A stretch of DNA of 64,000 nt from Cytophagales bacterium. Its GTDB lineage: Bacteria; Bacteroidota; Bacteroidia; Cytophagales; Cyclobacteriaceae. Under the pieces are notes generated by a model. It ran no database searches and had not been told where the DNA came from. It saw nothing but the letters and a program-made list of their open reading frames with translations. This document shows, one piece after another, positions 18,042 through 27,669 of this stretch (position 1 is the stretch's first letter; each line of letters begins with the position of its first letter). Location of the stretch: positions 1 to 64,000 of the forward strand of contig JAKSDQ010000007.1 of the NCBI GenBank assembly GCA_022360015.1, written 5' to 3'. The position numbers and the translations under genes are program-made.

Positions 18042-19617
18042 ATCACTGTTAATCCTCATAGTGCTGACCTTCGGTCACACTTCATGGGCCCAGAATCATG
18101 GCACGAGGGCCGACCGCGAAGCCCTTTTTAACTATCTATATGAAAAAACCATAGACAGGGAATCGGTGTCACCCTATAAGGTCGCTTCGTTTGGGCTGGA
18201 TCTGAGCAAGAATTTAATGAAAATGAAGGATGAAATCATCGATGCCACCAGTGATGAGGCCTTGTATTTTGCCTTGGTGAAGTTTAGTAACATCAGAAAA
18301 AACCGGCATTTAAGCATCCAGCCGCTTGAAAACGGGTTAAAACTGGAGCGGAATCGCGGGGTAGCCCCGATAAGATTTCATCCGGATTATAAAAAAGAAG
18401 GGGACTATTTCATGTTTGTTTCCGATGTGGGCACGGATATCCGTCAGTACGCCGGCAAAAATGTGCCCGACATAGGGGATAAGCTGATAGCGATAAACGG
18501 AATACCTTTTGACGCGTATTTTGCATCGATAGCACCTTATCAGAGGTATTCGACTGTCAACAACCTTTGGATAAGGGTAGGATATAACCTTTCAGTAAAA
18601 GATGAAAGGTTTTTGCCTTCCGGATTTTATAAAGAAAAGTTTGAAGTCACACTCCAGCCGAAAAAAGGCAGGGTGTATACCGTTTCCCTGCCTTATCTGG
18701 AAGAGGAAGAAATACAATGGCAATCTTCCGAAAGGGATAAATATCCCGGTTATAAAAAGGCACTGGAAAAGGTTTGTTACCATCTTTATGTGCCGACAGA
18801 GCCTGAAAATAAAACCATTTTACTTTGGTGGTACGGGTTTCGAGGGTCTATCCGGAAGGATATGGAGGCGCTGATGGCTTATGCACAGGAGCACAACCTT
18901 TTGGAGCATGACGTAATTGTTGACCTGACAGAAAGCAGGGGAGGCAGCAGGGGCGCAGTGATGCTGCGGAGGCTTTCTTCAAAGCCCTATAAAACCACCT
19001 TTGGAAACCTGAAATTGAGCGATATCACCGATGATTTTATCGCAAAAATGACCCGTTCATTTCTGGAAAAAAACATCAACGATCACGGTGCTCGTGAAAA
19101 TGATGACGATGGTCGCTGGGTGATGGATTGGTTGCATACCGATGTGCTCAACGCGTTGGCCGCCGGACAGGATTACAGCAATGACGTACCCTTCAAATGC
19201 GCTCACGCACCAAAGTATTCAGATGGCGTTATACACCCTGCTGAAGTGCATTTTAAAGGTAAATTGGTCTGTCTATTCGGTCCATGGGGGGGCTCGCACC
19301 TCGACCAGTTTTCGTCCATTGTCTATGACAATAGTTTAGCCCATACCATAGGCATGCCCACCGGAGGATACAGCAATACTTGGGAATGGACTGAAAAGCT
19401 TAAATTTCCTGCTTCAAATCAGTACCTGACTACCTTTATGTGGGACATTGGTCACACCATCAGGCCCAATGGTCAGATTCTGGAAGGAAACCCGGCGCCT
19501 GTGAATGTGTATATCCCCGTCACCAGGGAAAATTTTGCAGCCTACAAAAGCCTGCTTCTGAAAAAGGCGATGGAATGGCTTAATGCAGAGGATAACCAGG
19601 GCTCCGTATACAGATGA
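18013..19617 (+). CDS. exported S41-peptidase-like protein with PDZ-like segment
   Basis: The signal peptide ends T-S-W-A-Q. A PDZ-like segment lies around residues 145-185 (D-I-G-D-K-L-I-A-I-N-G-I-P-F-D-A-Y-F), and the later part resembles the tail-specific protease fold (H-D-V-I-V-D-L-T-E-S-R-G-G-S-R-G, then V-C-L-F-G-P-W-G-G-S-H-L-D-Q-F). The catalytic Ser of S41 enzymes should follow a G-x-x-(S/T)-x-S type motif, and the G-G-S-H here is atypical, so activity is uncertain. The start codon overlaps the symporter's end; an alternative Met four residues in (18025) gives the same signal. In context it would be a periplasmic or surface protease for imported peptides. Confidence 0.65.
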   Translation: MKKFMINPLKSLLILIVLTFGHTSWAQNHGTRADREALFNYLYEKTIDRESVSPYKVASFGLDLSKNLMKMKDEIIDATSDEALYFALVKFSNIRKNRHLSIQPLENGLKLERNRGVAPIRFHPDYKKEGDYFMFVSDVGTDIRQYAGKNVPDIGDKLIAINGIPFDAYFASIAPYQRYSTVNNLWIRVGYNLSVKDERFLPSGFYKEKFEVTLQPKKGRVYTVSLPYLEEEEIQWQSSERDKYPGYKKALEKVCYHLYVPTEPENKTILLWWYGFRGSIRKDMEALMAYAQEHNLLEHDVIVDLTESRGGSRGAVMLRRLSSKPYKTTFGNLKLSDITDDFIAKMTRSFLEKNINDHGARENDDDGRWVMDWLHTDVLNALAAGQDYSNDVPFKCAHAPKYSDGVIHPAEVHFKGKLVCLFGPWGGSHLDQFSSIVYDNSLAHTIGMPTGGYSNTWEWTEKLKFPASNQYLTTFMWDIGHTIRPNGQILEGNPAPVNVYIPVTRENFAAYKSLLLKKAMEWLNAEDNQGSVYR

Positions 19618-19693
19618 TTCGTACAATGATAATGGATTTTAGAATCGTGAGTTCCGGAGCGCTTTTTGATAAAAAACAATGCAATAACAGAAG

Positions 19694-22573
19694 ATGAAAA
19701 ATGTATTACGTGCCGGTCTGCTCCTTTTATGTTTGGATACCTATGCGCAAAATGCGGGCCCATTTGAATTCAGAAACGTCGGCCCTTCACGTGGCGGCAG
19801 GGTAACCGCTGTTTGTGGTGTGGTCAATGACCCGGGAACTTTCTATATGGGGGCTACAGGAGGCGGGCTTTGGAAAACCACCGATTACGGATTTCATTGG
19901 ACGAATATATCAGACGGCTATTTTGCCACGCCTTCCGTGGGTGCAATTGCAGTTTATCAAAAAGATCCCAGGATCATATATGTCGGCACCGGATCCGATG
20001 GTATCAGAAGCAATGTTATTGTCGGAAAGGGGGTATACAAATCAGAAAACGCAGGAAAGACATGGTCTTTTATCGGACTGAAACAAGCCGGCCAGATCGG
20101 GGCTGTGGAGATACATCCCGAAAATCCTGACATAGTTTTTGCCGCGGTTGTAGGTCAGCCATTCAGAAAATCAAAAGAACGCGGGGTGTATCGCACCAAG
20201 GACGGCGGTGAAAGCTGGGAGCAGGTACTGTTTTTGTCTGATTCGGTCGGTGCGGTAGACCTGGAGTTTGCCCCTGGCCGGCCTGATATTGTTTACGCAG
20301 CTATGTGGCGTGCAGAGCGGAAGCCCTGGACGATTATCAGCGGTGGGGCAGAAGACGGTATATTCAAGTCTGCAGACGGTGGTGATCGATGGGAAAGGAA
20401 AACAAAAGGGCTGCCGGTTGGATTGACTGGTAAAATTGACTTTGCCGTCAGTGCCGACAAACCCGAACGGGTGTGGGCCCAAATTCAGGCCTCAGCCGGT
20501 GAGGAAGGCCTGTACCGTTCTGATGATTATGCGGAAAACTGGACCAGGGTCGAACTCCCGGAAGAGGTACATAAAAGCATCGTGTATCGCCCCTTTTATT
20601 TTACCAATCTGACTGCCAATCCCGGAAACGCGGATCACCTCTGGGCAGGAACCAAGGATTTTTGGACTTCCCATGACGGTGGAAAAAACTGGACCCGTGA
20701 ACCTACCCCCCATGCAGACCATCACGACCTGTGGATAAATCCTGAAAATACGCAGTTGATGATTGAAGGCAACGATGGCGGTGCCGCTGTCTCAAGGGAT
20801 GGTGGCCGGAACTGGTCAACGGTTTTCAATCAGCCTACCGCAGAACTTTACTCATGCCATGTCGATGATCAGTATCCTTTTTACCTTTACTCGGGCCAGC
20901 AGGACAATACCACGATCAGGGTACCTGCCAGGTTGCCCTATTCAAACGTGTTGAATAGTAACGATCATCATGGGCTTGATCAAATTCCCCTTTGGGAAAG
21001 TGTGGGAGGGTGCGAAACAGGGCCGGTCATCCCCAAACCCGGTGATCCCAACACCGTTTACGCCAATTGCAAAGGCCGCTTTTCGGTTTATAATCGCATC
21101 ACCGGCATTGAGCAGCATTACTATATAGGGGCGGAAAGCTTATATGGTAACCACCCGGATGATATCACCTACCGTTTTCAGCGTGTCACCCCTATGGAAG
21201 TGTCTCCGCATGATCCCAATACGGTTTACTATGGCTCGCAATACCTGCACAAAACAGTTGATGGCGGTGTTAACTGGCAGAAGATTTCCCCCGACCTGAC
21301 AGCCAACGACCCCAGGTACCGTGTGAGAAGTGGTGGCCCTATCGATGAAGATATTTCAGGCGAAGAATACTATGCCGTGTTGTATGCCATCAGGGAATCC
21401 CCATTACAACAGGGTTTGATCTGGACCGGTTCTAATGACGGTCTTTTTTTTGTCACCGAAGACGGCGGAAAAAACTGGGAAAATGTGACACCCGATATGC
21501 CTTCGGGTGGCAGGGTTTCTACCATTGAAGTGTCGCCGCATAATCCTGCCAAGGCCTATTACGCAGTATATCGGGATTACCTCGGGGATGACCGGCCTTA
21601 TTTGTATAGCACCGATGACTACGGGAAGTCCTGGGTAAAACTAACCGATGGTACAAACGGCATTCCCGCAGACCAACCCACACGCGTAGTGCGTGAAGAT
21701 CCGGACAGGGAAGGGCTTCTCTATGCCGGAACAGAGTTTGGACTATATGTTTCATTGAATGATGGTAAAACCTGGAACCCATTTCAACGAAACCTGCCGG
21801 TTACCCCGGTTACAGATATACGGGTACACCGCAAAGGCCTGGCTATTTCCACCCTGGGACGGTCCTTTTGGATTTTAGATGACATTTCCCCATTGCATTC
21901 TTTCAACATTAAAGATCAGGGCCTTAGGCTCTTTAAACCCCGCGAAGTTTTTGGAGATGTCCAGTTTATATATTTTACTTTACCTGCGCAACAAAAAGAC
22001 ACTGCTGTTCATTTTGAGTTTTTCAGAAATGGAAACCTCATCCACTCAAAGACCGAAAAAACTTCGGACTGCCCCCCGGGCTTATGGGGTATCAGAAAAA
22101 CCCATTGGGATTTACGCTACTACCTGGCAGACGAAGAAAAAGACTTTCAAGGCCCTAAGGTAGCCCCGGCAGCGTACACTGTGAAAATCACTTACCGGAA
22201 TCAATCACAAGCGCAATTGTTTCAGTACCGGATCAACCCCGAGTTGGAAGCCAGCGGTACTTCGGTAAAGGATCTTCAAGAACAGGAAAAACTAGCCTTG
22301 GAGACCGCCATGTTGTTACTTGCTATTAAAAAGAAAATCAGGAGTCTGGAACAAAATATCAAAGCAACCGGAAATGCATCTGGGAAAAAGCGGCTTACTA
22401 CTAGTCTTGCCATGTTAAAAAAAGGCCCTGAAAGATATGACCGCCCCATGTTGCATGAACATGTGAAATACCTGTATGAAATGATTTCCGAGTCGCCCCA
22501 AAAGTTGGGCCGGGATGCTTTTGCCAGATATGAAACACTAAAGAAACAATGGGAGAACCTTAAAGATCGATAA
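19694..22573 (+). CDS. exported BNR/VPS10-type beta-propeller protein (sialidase/xyloglucanase-like fold)
   Basis: A 959-residue protein with a short signal peptide (to D-T-Y-A-Q) and the family opening F-R-N-V-G-P-S-R-G-G-R-V. Repeated S/D-x-D-G-G-x-x-W Asp-box repeats run through most of the length (for example S-A-D-G-G-D-R-W, T-E-D-G-G-K-N-W, S-N-D-G-x-x). These define the sialidase/VPS10 propeller fold, but no catalytic triad can be assigned, and proteins of this common Bacteroidota type are usually annotated glycosyl hydrolase without proof. A helical C-terminal tail covers about 840-959. It starts 76 nt after the S41-like gene and may be its operon partner. Confidence 0.85.
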   Translation: MKNVLRAGLLLLCLDTYAQNAGPFEFRNVGPSRGGRVTAVCGVVNDPGTFYMGATGGGLWKTTDYGFHWTNISDGYFATPSVGAIAVYQKDPRIIYVGTGSDGIRSNVIVGKGVYKSENAGKTWSFIGLKQAGQIGAVEIHPENPDIVFAAVVGQPFRKSKERGVYRTKDGGESWEQVLFLSDSVGAVDLEFAPGRPDIVYAAMWRAERKPWTIISGGAEDGIFKSADGGDRWERKTKGLPVGLTGKIDFAVSADKPERVWAQIQASAGEEGLYRSDDYAENWTRVELPEEVHKSIVYRPFYFTNLTANPGNADHLWAGTKDFWTSHDGGKNWTREPTPHADHHDLWINPENTQLMIEGNDGGAAVSRDGGRNWSTVFNQPTAELYSCHVDDQYPFYLYSGQQDNTTIRVPARLPYSNVLNSNDHHGLDQIPLWESVGGCETGPVIPKPGDPNTVYANCKGRFSVYNRITGIEQHYYIGAESLYGNHPDDITYRFQRVTPMEVSPHDPNTVYYGSQYLHKTVDGGVNWQKISPDLTANDPRYRVRSGGPIDEDISGEEYYAVLYAIRESPLQQGLIWTGSNDGLFFVTEDGGKNWENVTPDMPSGGRVSTIEVSPHNPAKAYYAVYRDYLGDDRPYLYSTDDYGKSWVKLTDGTNGIPADQPTRVVREDPDREGLLYAGTEFGLYVSLNDGKTWNPFQRNLPVTPVTDIRVHRKGLAISTLGRSFWILDDISPLHSFNIKDQGLRLFKPREVFGDVQFIYFTLPAQQKDTAVHFEFFRNGNLIHSKTEKTSDCPPGLWGIRKTHWDLRYYLADEEKDFQGPKVAPAAYTVKITYRNQSQAQLFQYRINPELEASGTSVKDLQEQEKLALETAMLLLAIKKKIRSLEQNIKATGNASGKKRLTTSLAMLKKGPERYDRPMLHEHVKYLYEMISESPQKLGRDAFARYETLKKQWENLKDR

Positions 22574-22929
22574 AGCCGCGACCCGGCTTCTGCCTGTAAA
22601 CCTTTCACACAACCACTGACAGCGCAAGCGCCCCGATTATACCTCTCGAGACTAACGTGGGTACAAGCGAATGTGGCTGTTGCACAACACCCCTGCCCAA
22701 TTTCTTTGTGCCTCTTTGTGTCTTGGTGCCTTTGTGGTTAACCCTTGTTCACCACGGAGACGCAAAGACACAAAGAGACACAGCGGTTTTCACCGGGGCT
22801 ACTCCAAAATAATCGAACCTAAGTTACAATGATCCGTTTTGATTATTTGTTCCTTCAATGTAAATTACCACCATGGAGACCTGGAGAATGACCAGTAGAT
22901 GCCATCGTGGGAAATTAGCGTGCGAGCCT
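22574..22929. other. intergenic region holding a dispersed palindromic repeat
   Basis: No gene is visible in these 356 bp. The main content is the inverted repeat described at 22701-22785. An in-frame ATG at 22873 opens the following GH32 reading frame, but its first 19 codons precede a perfect lipoprotein signal and are probably leader. Confidence 0.7.
22701..22785. repeat. dispersed imperfect inverted repeat (CTTTGTGTCT family), copy 1
   Basis: The left arm (22701-22740, with CTCTTTGTGTCTTGGTG) and right arm (22750-22785, with CGCAAAGACACAAAGAGACA) form a long imperfect hairpin. A second full copy lies at 41136-41245; both are preceded by the string TGTTGCACAAC. A partial copy (ACACCAAGACCCAAAGAGAC) is at 27006-27025. 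All three are intergenic. This is a REP-like genomic repeat; whether it is mobile or a transcript end structure is unknown. Confidence 0.75.
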
Positions 22930-24519
22930 ATGAAACTTGTAATCCTGATTGTGATCCTTGTATTCCTGATTTACGGGTGTAGTAATCCAAAGCCCAAAAC
23001 ACAGGCTGCCGACTTCAATGACGTTGCTACATCGACCTTTTACCGGGAGCAGCACAGGCCACAGTTTCATTTTTCTCCTGACAGCATGTGGATGAACGAC
23101 CCTAACGGTATGGTCTATTATGAAGGAGAATATCATTTATTTTTTCAACACTATCCGGACAGTACTGTATGGGGCCCTATGCACTGGGGACATGCCGTTA
23201 GCACGGACCTGGTACACTGGGAACAGCTACCGATCGCATTATACCCTGATAGCCTGGGGTATATTTTTTCGGGCAGTGCGGTGGTGGATTGGAAAAACAG
23301 CTCAGGGTTTGGAACGGATCAAAACCCCCCACTGGTGGCCATCTTTACGTACCATAATGATGTTATGCGTGAAAAAGGCGCCCTTAATTTCCAAACTCAG
23401 GCAATCGCTTACAGCAATGATAAAGGACGAACCTGGATCAAGTATGAAGGTAATCCCGTAATCGACAATCCGGGTATTAAAGATTTCAGGGATCCGAAAG
23501 TGATTTGGCATGAAGCGTCTCAGAAATGGGTAATGGTTTTTGCCGTATTGGATCATGTAAAAATATATAATTCGGAAAATCTCAAAGAATGGCAGTTGGT
23601 GAGTGAATTTGGCAGGTACCATGGAAGTCACGGCGGAGTCTGGGAATGCCCCGACCTGTTTCCCCTGGAAGTTGAAAATACTGGCGAAACCAAATGGGTC
23701 ATGATTGTAAGCCTGGGCGATGGCGCTCCCAACGGAGGATCAGGCACGCAGTATTTTATTGGAGATTTCGATGGTAAAAGATTTGTCAACAGCCTACCCC
23801 CGGATGAAGTCCTTTGGCTTGATTATGGAAGGGATAACTATGCCGGGGTCACCTGGTCCGATATTCCCGAAGACGATGGAAGGAGAATATTTATAGGGTG
23901 GATGAGTAACTGGAAATATGCCGGGGTGGTGCCTACTGAACCCTGGTGCAGTGCCATGACTATCCCCAGAACACTTAGCCTGGTACAATTACCTATTGGG
24001 ATCAGGTTGATAACCCAACCCGTGGAGGAACTCAGAGAATTAAGAAACCGATCTTTTGAAATTAAAGAAAAGGCCATCAAAGGTGATTTGGACGTTCACC
24101 TCCCGTTTGATATTTCCAGATCTGAGGTTTTGTTGGAATTCGCAGACTTAAGCATGGCAAGGGATTTTGGTATAATGCTGTCAAATAGACTGGGCCAGCA
24201 ATTACGCGTGGGGTATGACCCCGCAGGTGACAGGTTCTACATCGACCGGTCATCAGGGGGGGCTGTTGATTTCTCAGACACGTTTGCCGATAAACAATAT
24301 GCACCGAGATTATCAAAACAGTATGGTATAAAGCTTCATTTACTGTTTGATGTATCCTCTGTTGAACTTTTCACAGATGATGGCCAAGTGGCGATGACCG
24401 CCATTTACTTCCCCGATCAAGCCTTTAATCAGGTGAAATTATATGCGAATGATGGATCGGTGGGGTTGAATTCTGCCAGGTTTTTCCAGCTCAATTCTAT
24501 TTGGCAAAATCGGTTGTAA
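22930..24519 (+). CDS. glycoside hydrolase family 32 lipoprotein (fructanase/levanase/invertase type)
   Basis: From the start at 22930 the protein begins with a lipoprotein signal ending L-I-Y-G-C. The three GH32 catalytic motifs are present: W-M-N-D-P-N-G (nucleophile Asp57), F-R-D-P-K (transition-state Asp188) and W-E-C-P-D (acid/base Glu239). The propeller is followed by a C-terminal beta-sandwich (about 390-525). It hydrolyses beta-fructosidic bonds in fructans or sucrose, anchored in a membrane and probably outward facing. No SusCD, fructokinase or fructan sensor lies beside it, so it stands alone rather than in a fructan utilisation locus. Confidence 0.93.
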   Translation: MKLVILIVILVFLIYGCSNPKPKTQAADFNDVATSTFYREQHRPQFHFSPDSMWMNDPNGMVYYEGEYHLFFQHYPDSTVWGPMHWGHAVSTDLVHWEQLPIALYPDSLGYIFSGSAVVDWKNSSGFGTDQNPPLVAIFTYHNDVMREKGALNFQTQAIAYSNDKGRTWIKYEGNPVIDNPGIKDFRDPKVIWHEASQKWVMVFAVLDHVKIYNSENLKEWQLVSEFGRYHGSHGGVWECPDLFPLEVENTGETKWVMIVSLGDGAPNGGSGTQYFIGDFDGKRFVNSLPPDEVLWLDYGRDNYAGVTWSDIPEDDGRRIFIGWMSNWKYAGVVPTEPWCSAMTIPRTLSLVQLPIGIRLITQPVEELRELRNRSFEIKEKAIKGDLDVHLPFDISRSEVLLEFADLSMARDFGIMLSNRLGQQLRVGYDPAGDRFYIDRSSGGAVDFSDTFADKQYAPRLSKQYGIKLHLLFDVSSVELFTDDGQVAMTAIYFPDQAFNQVKLYANDGSVGLNSARFFQLNSIWQNRL

Positions 24520-24806
24520 TTGATAATTGACAGTTGACAATGGACAATTTTTTAATGAGGAAGAAGTAGATGGTGGTGGGGAATTGAAGGTTTCTTTGTC
24601 TTGTGTCGCGCGCCTACGCACTCTATACAATTAAAATTCCCAAAAAATCATCCCTAAACCATTTAAATAAGCGATCAACCACTTTTTTGCCTGAACTCAA
24701 CAGTCGGGAGGTAATCTATGTTGAGTAATTATCAGATTTAATTATTACATTTAATGAAATATGAAATTGCTTTTAAATTTCATAAGGCATTTAAAACCAA
24801 ATACAT
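24520..24806. other. intergenic region with short repeats and an operator-like inverted repeat
   Basis: After the GH32 stop lies a TTGACAATT-rich tract (24523-24553) of the type also seen at 40963-41005. A 9-bp inverted repeat TATGAAATT / AATTTCATA (24760-24784, 7-nt spacer) sits 22 bp before the malate synthase start and could be an operator. No gene is visible. Confidence 0.5.
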
Positions 24807-26402
24807 ATGAGCATTCCCGGAATAGAAATTAAGGGTGAGATAAAACCCGGCTATGAACAAGTACTAAGTGATGACGCACTAAGCTTCATTGCCCACTTAC
24901 ACAGAAAGTTTAACAACACAAGACTAAAGCTCCTGAAGGACAGAGAGTTGCGTCAAAAAAACATAGACCAGGGAGAAATGCCCTGCTTTCTGCCTGATAC
25001 CGCTTCCATCCGGAACGGGGACTGGCAGGTGAATACTATCCCGGCTGACCTGCAGGATCGCAGAACAGAAATCACAGGACCGGTAGATCGAAAAATGGTC
25101 ATAAACGCCCTTAACTCAGGCGCAAAGGTATTTATGGCTGATTTTGAAGATGCCAATGCGCCAACCTGGGAGAATACTATTGAAGGTCAGATTAACCTTT
25201 ACGATGCTATCAGAAGACAGGTTGATTTTACCGCGCCCAACGGAAAGGAATACAAACTTAAGGATGAGATTGCCGTGCTGAAGGTAAGGGCCAGAGGCTG
25301 GCATCTGGAAGAAAAACATGTGTTAATCGATGGAGTTCCTTTTTCAGCATCGATTTTCGATTTTGGTTTGTTTTTTTTCAGAAATGCTAAAAAACTGCTG
25401 GAAAATGGTTCGGGCCCTTATTTTTATTTGCCTAAGCTCGAAAGCCATCCGGAGGCAAGGCTTTGGAATGATGTATTCAAAGAATCGCAGACACAACTGG
25501 GGATTCCTCAGGGTACTATCAAAGTCACCGTGTTGATAGAAACCATTCTGGCAGCCTTTGAAATGGAAGAAATTATTTACGAGTTGAAAGAACACATGGC
25601 AGGGCTGAATGCCGGAAGGTGGGATTATATCTTTAGCGTAGTCAAGAAGTTTCGCAATCATCCGGAATACCTGCTGCCGGACCGTGCCCAGGTTACTATG
25701 ACCGTACCCTTTATGCGTGCCTATGCGCAGTTGCTGGTCAAAACCTGCCACAAACGGGGAGCCCATGCTATCGGCGGTATGTCTGCATTTATACCCAGCC
25801 GTAAAGATGAAGAGATTAACAGGAATGCTTTTGAAAAAGTAAGATCAGATAAGAAACTGGAGGCCAGCAATGGTTATGACGGTACCTGGGTGGCCCATCC
25901 GGACCTCGTTTCTGTGGCAATGGAACAGTTCGACAGCTTTATAAAGGATGGCCAGCATCAAAAAAGCAATTTACGCCAGGATGTCCAGGTTACCGCTGCT
26001 GATTTATTGAACTTCACGATTGAAGACGGCAAAATTACGGAAAAAGGCCTGAGAACAAACATTAACGTTGGATTATTGTATATCGAGTCGTGGTTGATGG
26101 GCGTGGGGGCAGCAGCTTTGTACAATTTAATGGAGGATGCCGCCACCGCTGAAATTTCCCGTGCGCAAATATGGCAGTGGGTTCATAACCAAGGTGTTAA
26201 GTTAGACGATGGGCGGGAGGTTGATACCGGTCTTTATGCCCAGTTGTTAAGTGAAGAACTTGAAAATATCAAAGGCCTGTTGGGCGAGGAAAGATATAAC
26301 AGCGGAAAGTTCGAAGAAGCTACCGAAATATTCGACTACCTCGTGCGCACCGAAAACTTTGTGGATTTTCTTACCCTCAAGGCATATAACTACCTTGATT
26401 GA
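24807..26402 (+). CDS. aceB: malate synthase A
   Basis: Condenses glyoxylate and acetyl-CoA to malate in the glyoxylate shunt. At 531 residues it has the length of the A isoform. The TIM-barrel core shows [15 protein letters not shown], the catalytic-arginine segment [22 protein letters not shown] (metal-binding Glu) and G-G-M-S-A-F-I-P. The C-terminal helical domain has G-T-W-V-A-H-P-D. Isocitrate lyase, often the next gene, is absent here and must be elsewhere if the shunt is complete. Confidence 0.96.
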   Translation: MSIPGIEIKGEIKPGYEQVLSDDALSFIAHLHRKFNNTRLKLLKDRELRQKNIDQGEMPCFLPDTASIRNGDWQVNTIPADLQDRRTEITGPVDRKMVINALNSGAKVFMADFEDANAPTWENTIEGQINLYDAIRRQVDFTAPNGKEYKLKDEIAVLKVRARGWHLEEKHVLIDGVPFSASIFDFGLFFFRNAKKLLENGSGPYFYLPKLESHPEARLWNDVFKESQTQLGIPQGTIKVTVLIETILAAFEMEEIIYELKEHMAGLNAGRWDYIFSVVKKFRNHPEYLLPDRAQVTMTVPFMRAYAQLLVKTCHKRGAHAIGGMSAFIPSRKDEEINRNAFEKVRSDKKLEASNGYDGTWVAHPDLVSVAMEQFDSFIKDGQHQKSNLRQDVQVTAADLLNFTIEDGKITEKGLRTNINVGLLYIESWLMGVGAAALYNLMEDAATAEISRAQIWQWVHNQGVKLDDGREVDTGLYAQLLSEELENIKGLLGEERYNSGKFEEATEIFDYLVRTENFVDFLTLKAYNYLD

Positions 26403-26506
26403 GGGTTGGGTATTCATCTCCCAAATCCATGACAACATTTTACCATTAGTTTCGTTCCGATAGTGATACTACCAAAAGCCATTGTATAACTATCAATTTT
26501 CAAACT

Positions 26507-26965
26507 ATGAAAAAACTATGGATCCTTAACATTTTTGTTTTAGCGCTACTGGCCTCCTGCTCTGATGACGATGACGGTTCCCCGGCACCTGATGATGGAA
26601 TAGCAGTGAACTCAGATGATTTTATCGGGGTATGGGAGGTTACAAGGTTTATTGATGACGGGGATGATGAAACAGATGATCTGGATGACTTTACCTTGGA
26701 ATTCCTTGATAACAATGACCTGGTAATCAGCAACGGTTCGCAGAGCATCACTGCCAGTTGGTCTCTGAGTTCAGACGGTAAAAGACTTACATTGAATATT
26801 GACGATGACGACGCCAACCAAATAGACCCCAATGATGAGTTGGAAGAATTAGACGATGATCCATGGATATTCGTTTCACTAACCGGGCAGGTGATGAATC
26901 TTCTGGAGTATGACGATGACGACGATGATGATGACCGCGACGAACTCACGCTAACCAGGGTTTAA
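26507..26965 (+). CDS. aspartate-rich lipoprotein, lipocalin-like
   Basis: The signal peptide ends with lipobox L-L-A-S-C, followed at once by S-D-D-D-D-G. The mature 130 residues alternate beta strands with acidic tracts (an eight-Asp run near residue 140). The strand pattern, opening with F-I-G-V-W-E-V-T-R-F, recalls the small lipocalin-like lipoproteins of Bacteroidota that begin W-x-V. The acidic runs could bind Ca2+ or reflect simple-sequence expansion of GAT/GAC codons. The serine-rich reading frame on the opposite strand is a shadow of these codons. Confidence 0.75.
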   Translation: MKKLWILNIFVLALLASCSDDDDGSPAPDDGIAVNSDDFIGVWEVTRFIDDGDDETDDLDDFTLEFLDNNDLVISNGSQSITASWSLSSDGKRLTLNIDDDDANQIDPNDELEELDDDPWIFVSLTGQVMNLLEYDDDDDDDDRDELTLTRV

Positions 26966-27081
26966 AACCTGCAAAAAAAAGTAATCAGTCATAGTATGGC
27001 TTAAAGACACCAAGACCCAAAGAGACACAAAGCTGGAGTGGCGCAATCGTTTCTTGTTTATTTTTTAGGCTATAGGATTAT

Positions 27082-27394
27082 TTAACCGGGTTTTTGAAGC
27101 ATATTGTGCAAGTTCGGATTTTGCTGTACTTCGTATACAGAAGTAACCTGCCTTTTTCCCCTGAGTGCCAGGTTTTGGGCAAGTCTTACGTCAAACTTTT
27201 TTTCCTCCTGCAGCCATTCCGCGACCACTGCAGTCACCAGCAAATCCTTTATTGTTCACCTTGGCCATGTGAAGTCCATCGAGGGAAACAGGCTCAGGGT
27301 TGGGAAACGGATGAGCCCTTTCAGTAAAATTCATAAAGAAGCTATTTTTGACAGGTTGGTAAGAATCAAATAACGGGATAAAACCATTTCCAAC
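27082..27394 (-). pseudogene. unidentified protein C-terminus with a frameshift
   Basis: Reading the minus strand from 27394 gives a protein-like stretch (G-F-I-P-L-F-D-S-Y, then H-P-F-P-N-P-E-P-V-S-L-D-G-L-H-M-A-K-V-N-N-K-G-F). At about 27248 the sense passes to the next frame (D-L-L-V-T-A-V-V-A-E-W-L-Q-E-E-K-K-F) and ends at a TAA at 27082. The composition of both halves is that of a folded protein, so one frameshift in an old gene is the simplest reading. I cannot name the family. Confidence 0.4.
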
Positions 27395-27640
27395 TTATAC
27401 AGGAACTCTATCGGGTTGCCTATCTTTTAAGGTTTTGCCCGGCCAATTGAAAATTATGGGACAGTCTTGAATGGGGCGATATCCACATGCCATTTGTACC
27501 TGTGAACGCCCCGGAAGTACACAAGCCACCTCCTTTTATCCTGTGATATTAGTGATCGTCATCTGTGCCTGACCGGAGAAATCATCAGCAAAAGGCAATT
27601 GTAATAAAGGTAGAAAAAAGTCGAAAACAAGATAGATTTA

Positions 27641-27654
27641 TTGACTTTTATCAA
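27641..27654. promoter_or_regulatory. FNR/CRP-like palindrome, site 1
   Basis: TTGACTTTTATCAA matches the FNR-type consensus TTGAT-N4-ATCAA at nine of ten defined bases. It lies about 140 bp before the HEPN gene that leads the PFOR/Rnf cluster. Confidence 0.5.
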
Positions 27655-27669
27655 TGCACTTTAAAATAA

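Noticed and set aside
22701-22785. Possible CRISPR repeat from the recurring CAAAGACACAAAGAGACA string
   Set aside because: Copies are in inverted pairs without regular spacers, at far-apart sites; no cas gene is present.
26500-26949. 149-residue serine-rich frame on the minus strand
   Set aside because: It is the complement of the aspartate codons (GAT/GAC read as ATC/GTC-shifted Ser) of the lipoprotein gene and has no signature of its own.
27094-27373. Two plus frames in the gap before the HEPN gene
   Set aside because: They are antisense to a minus-strand remnant with better protein-like composition and have no signature.
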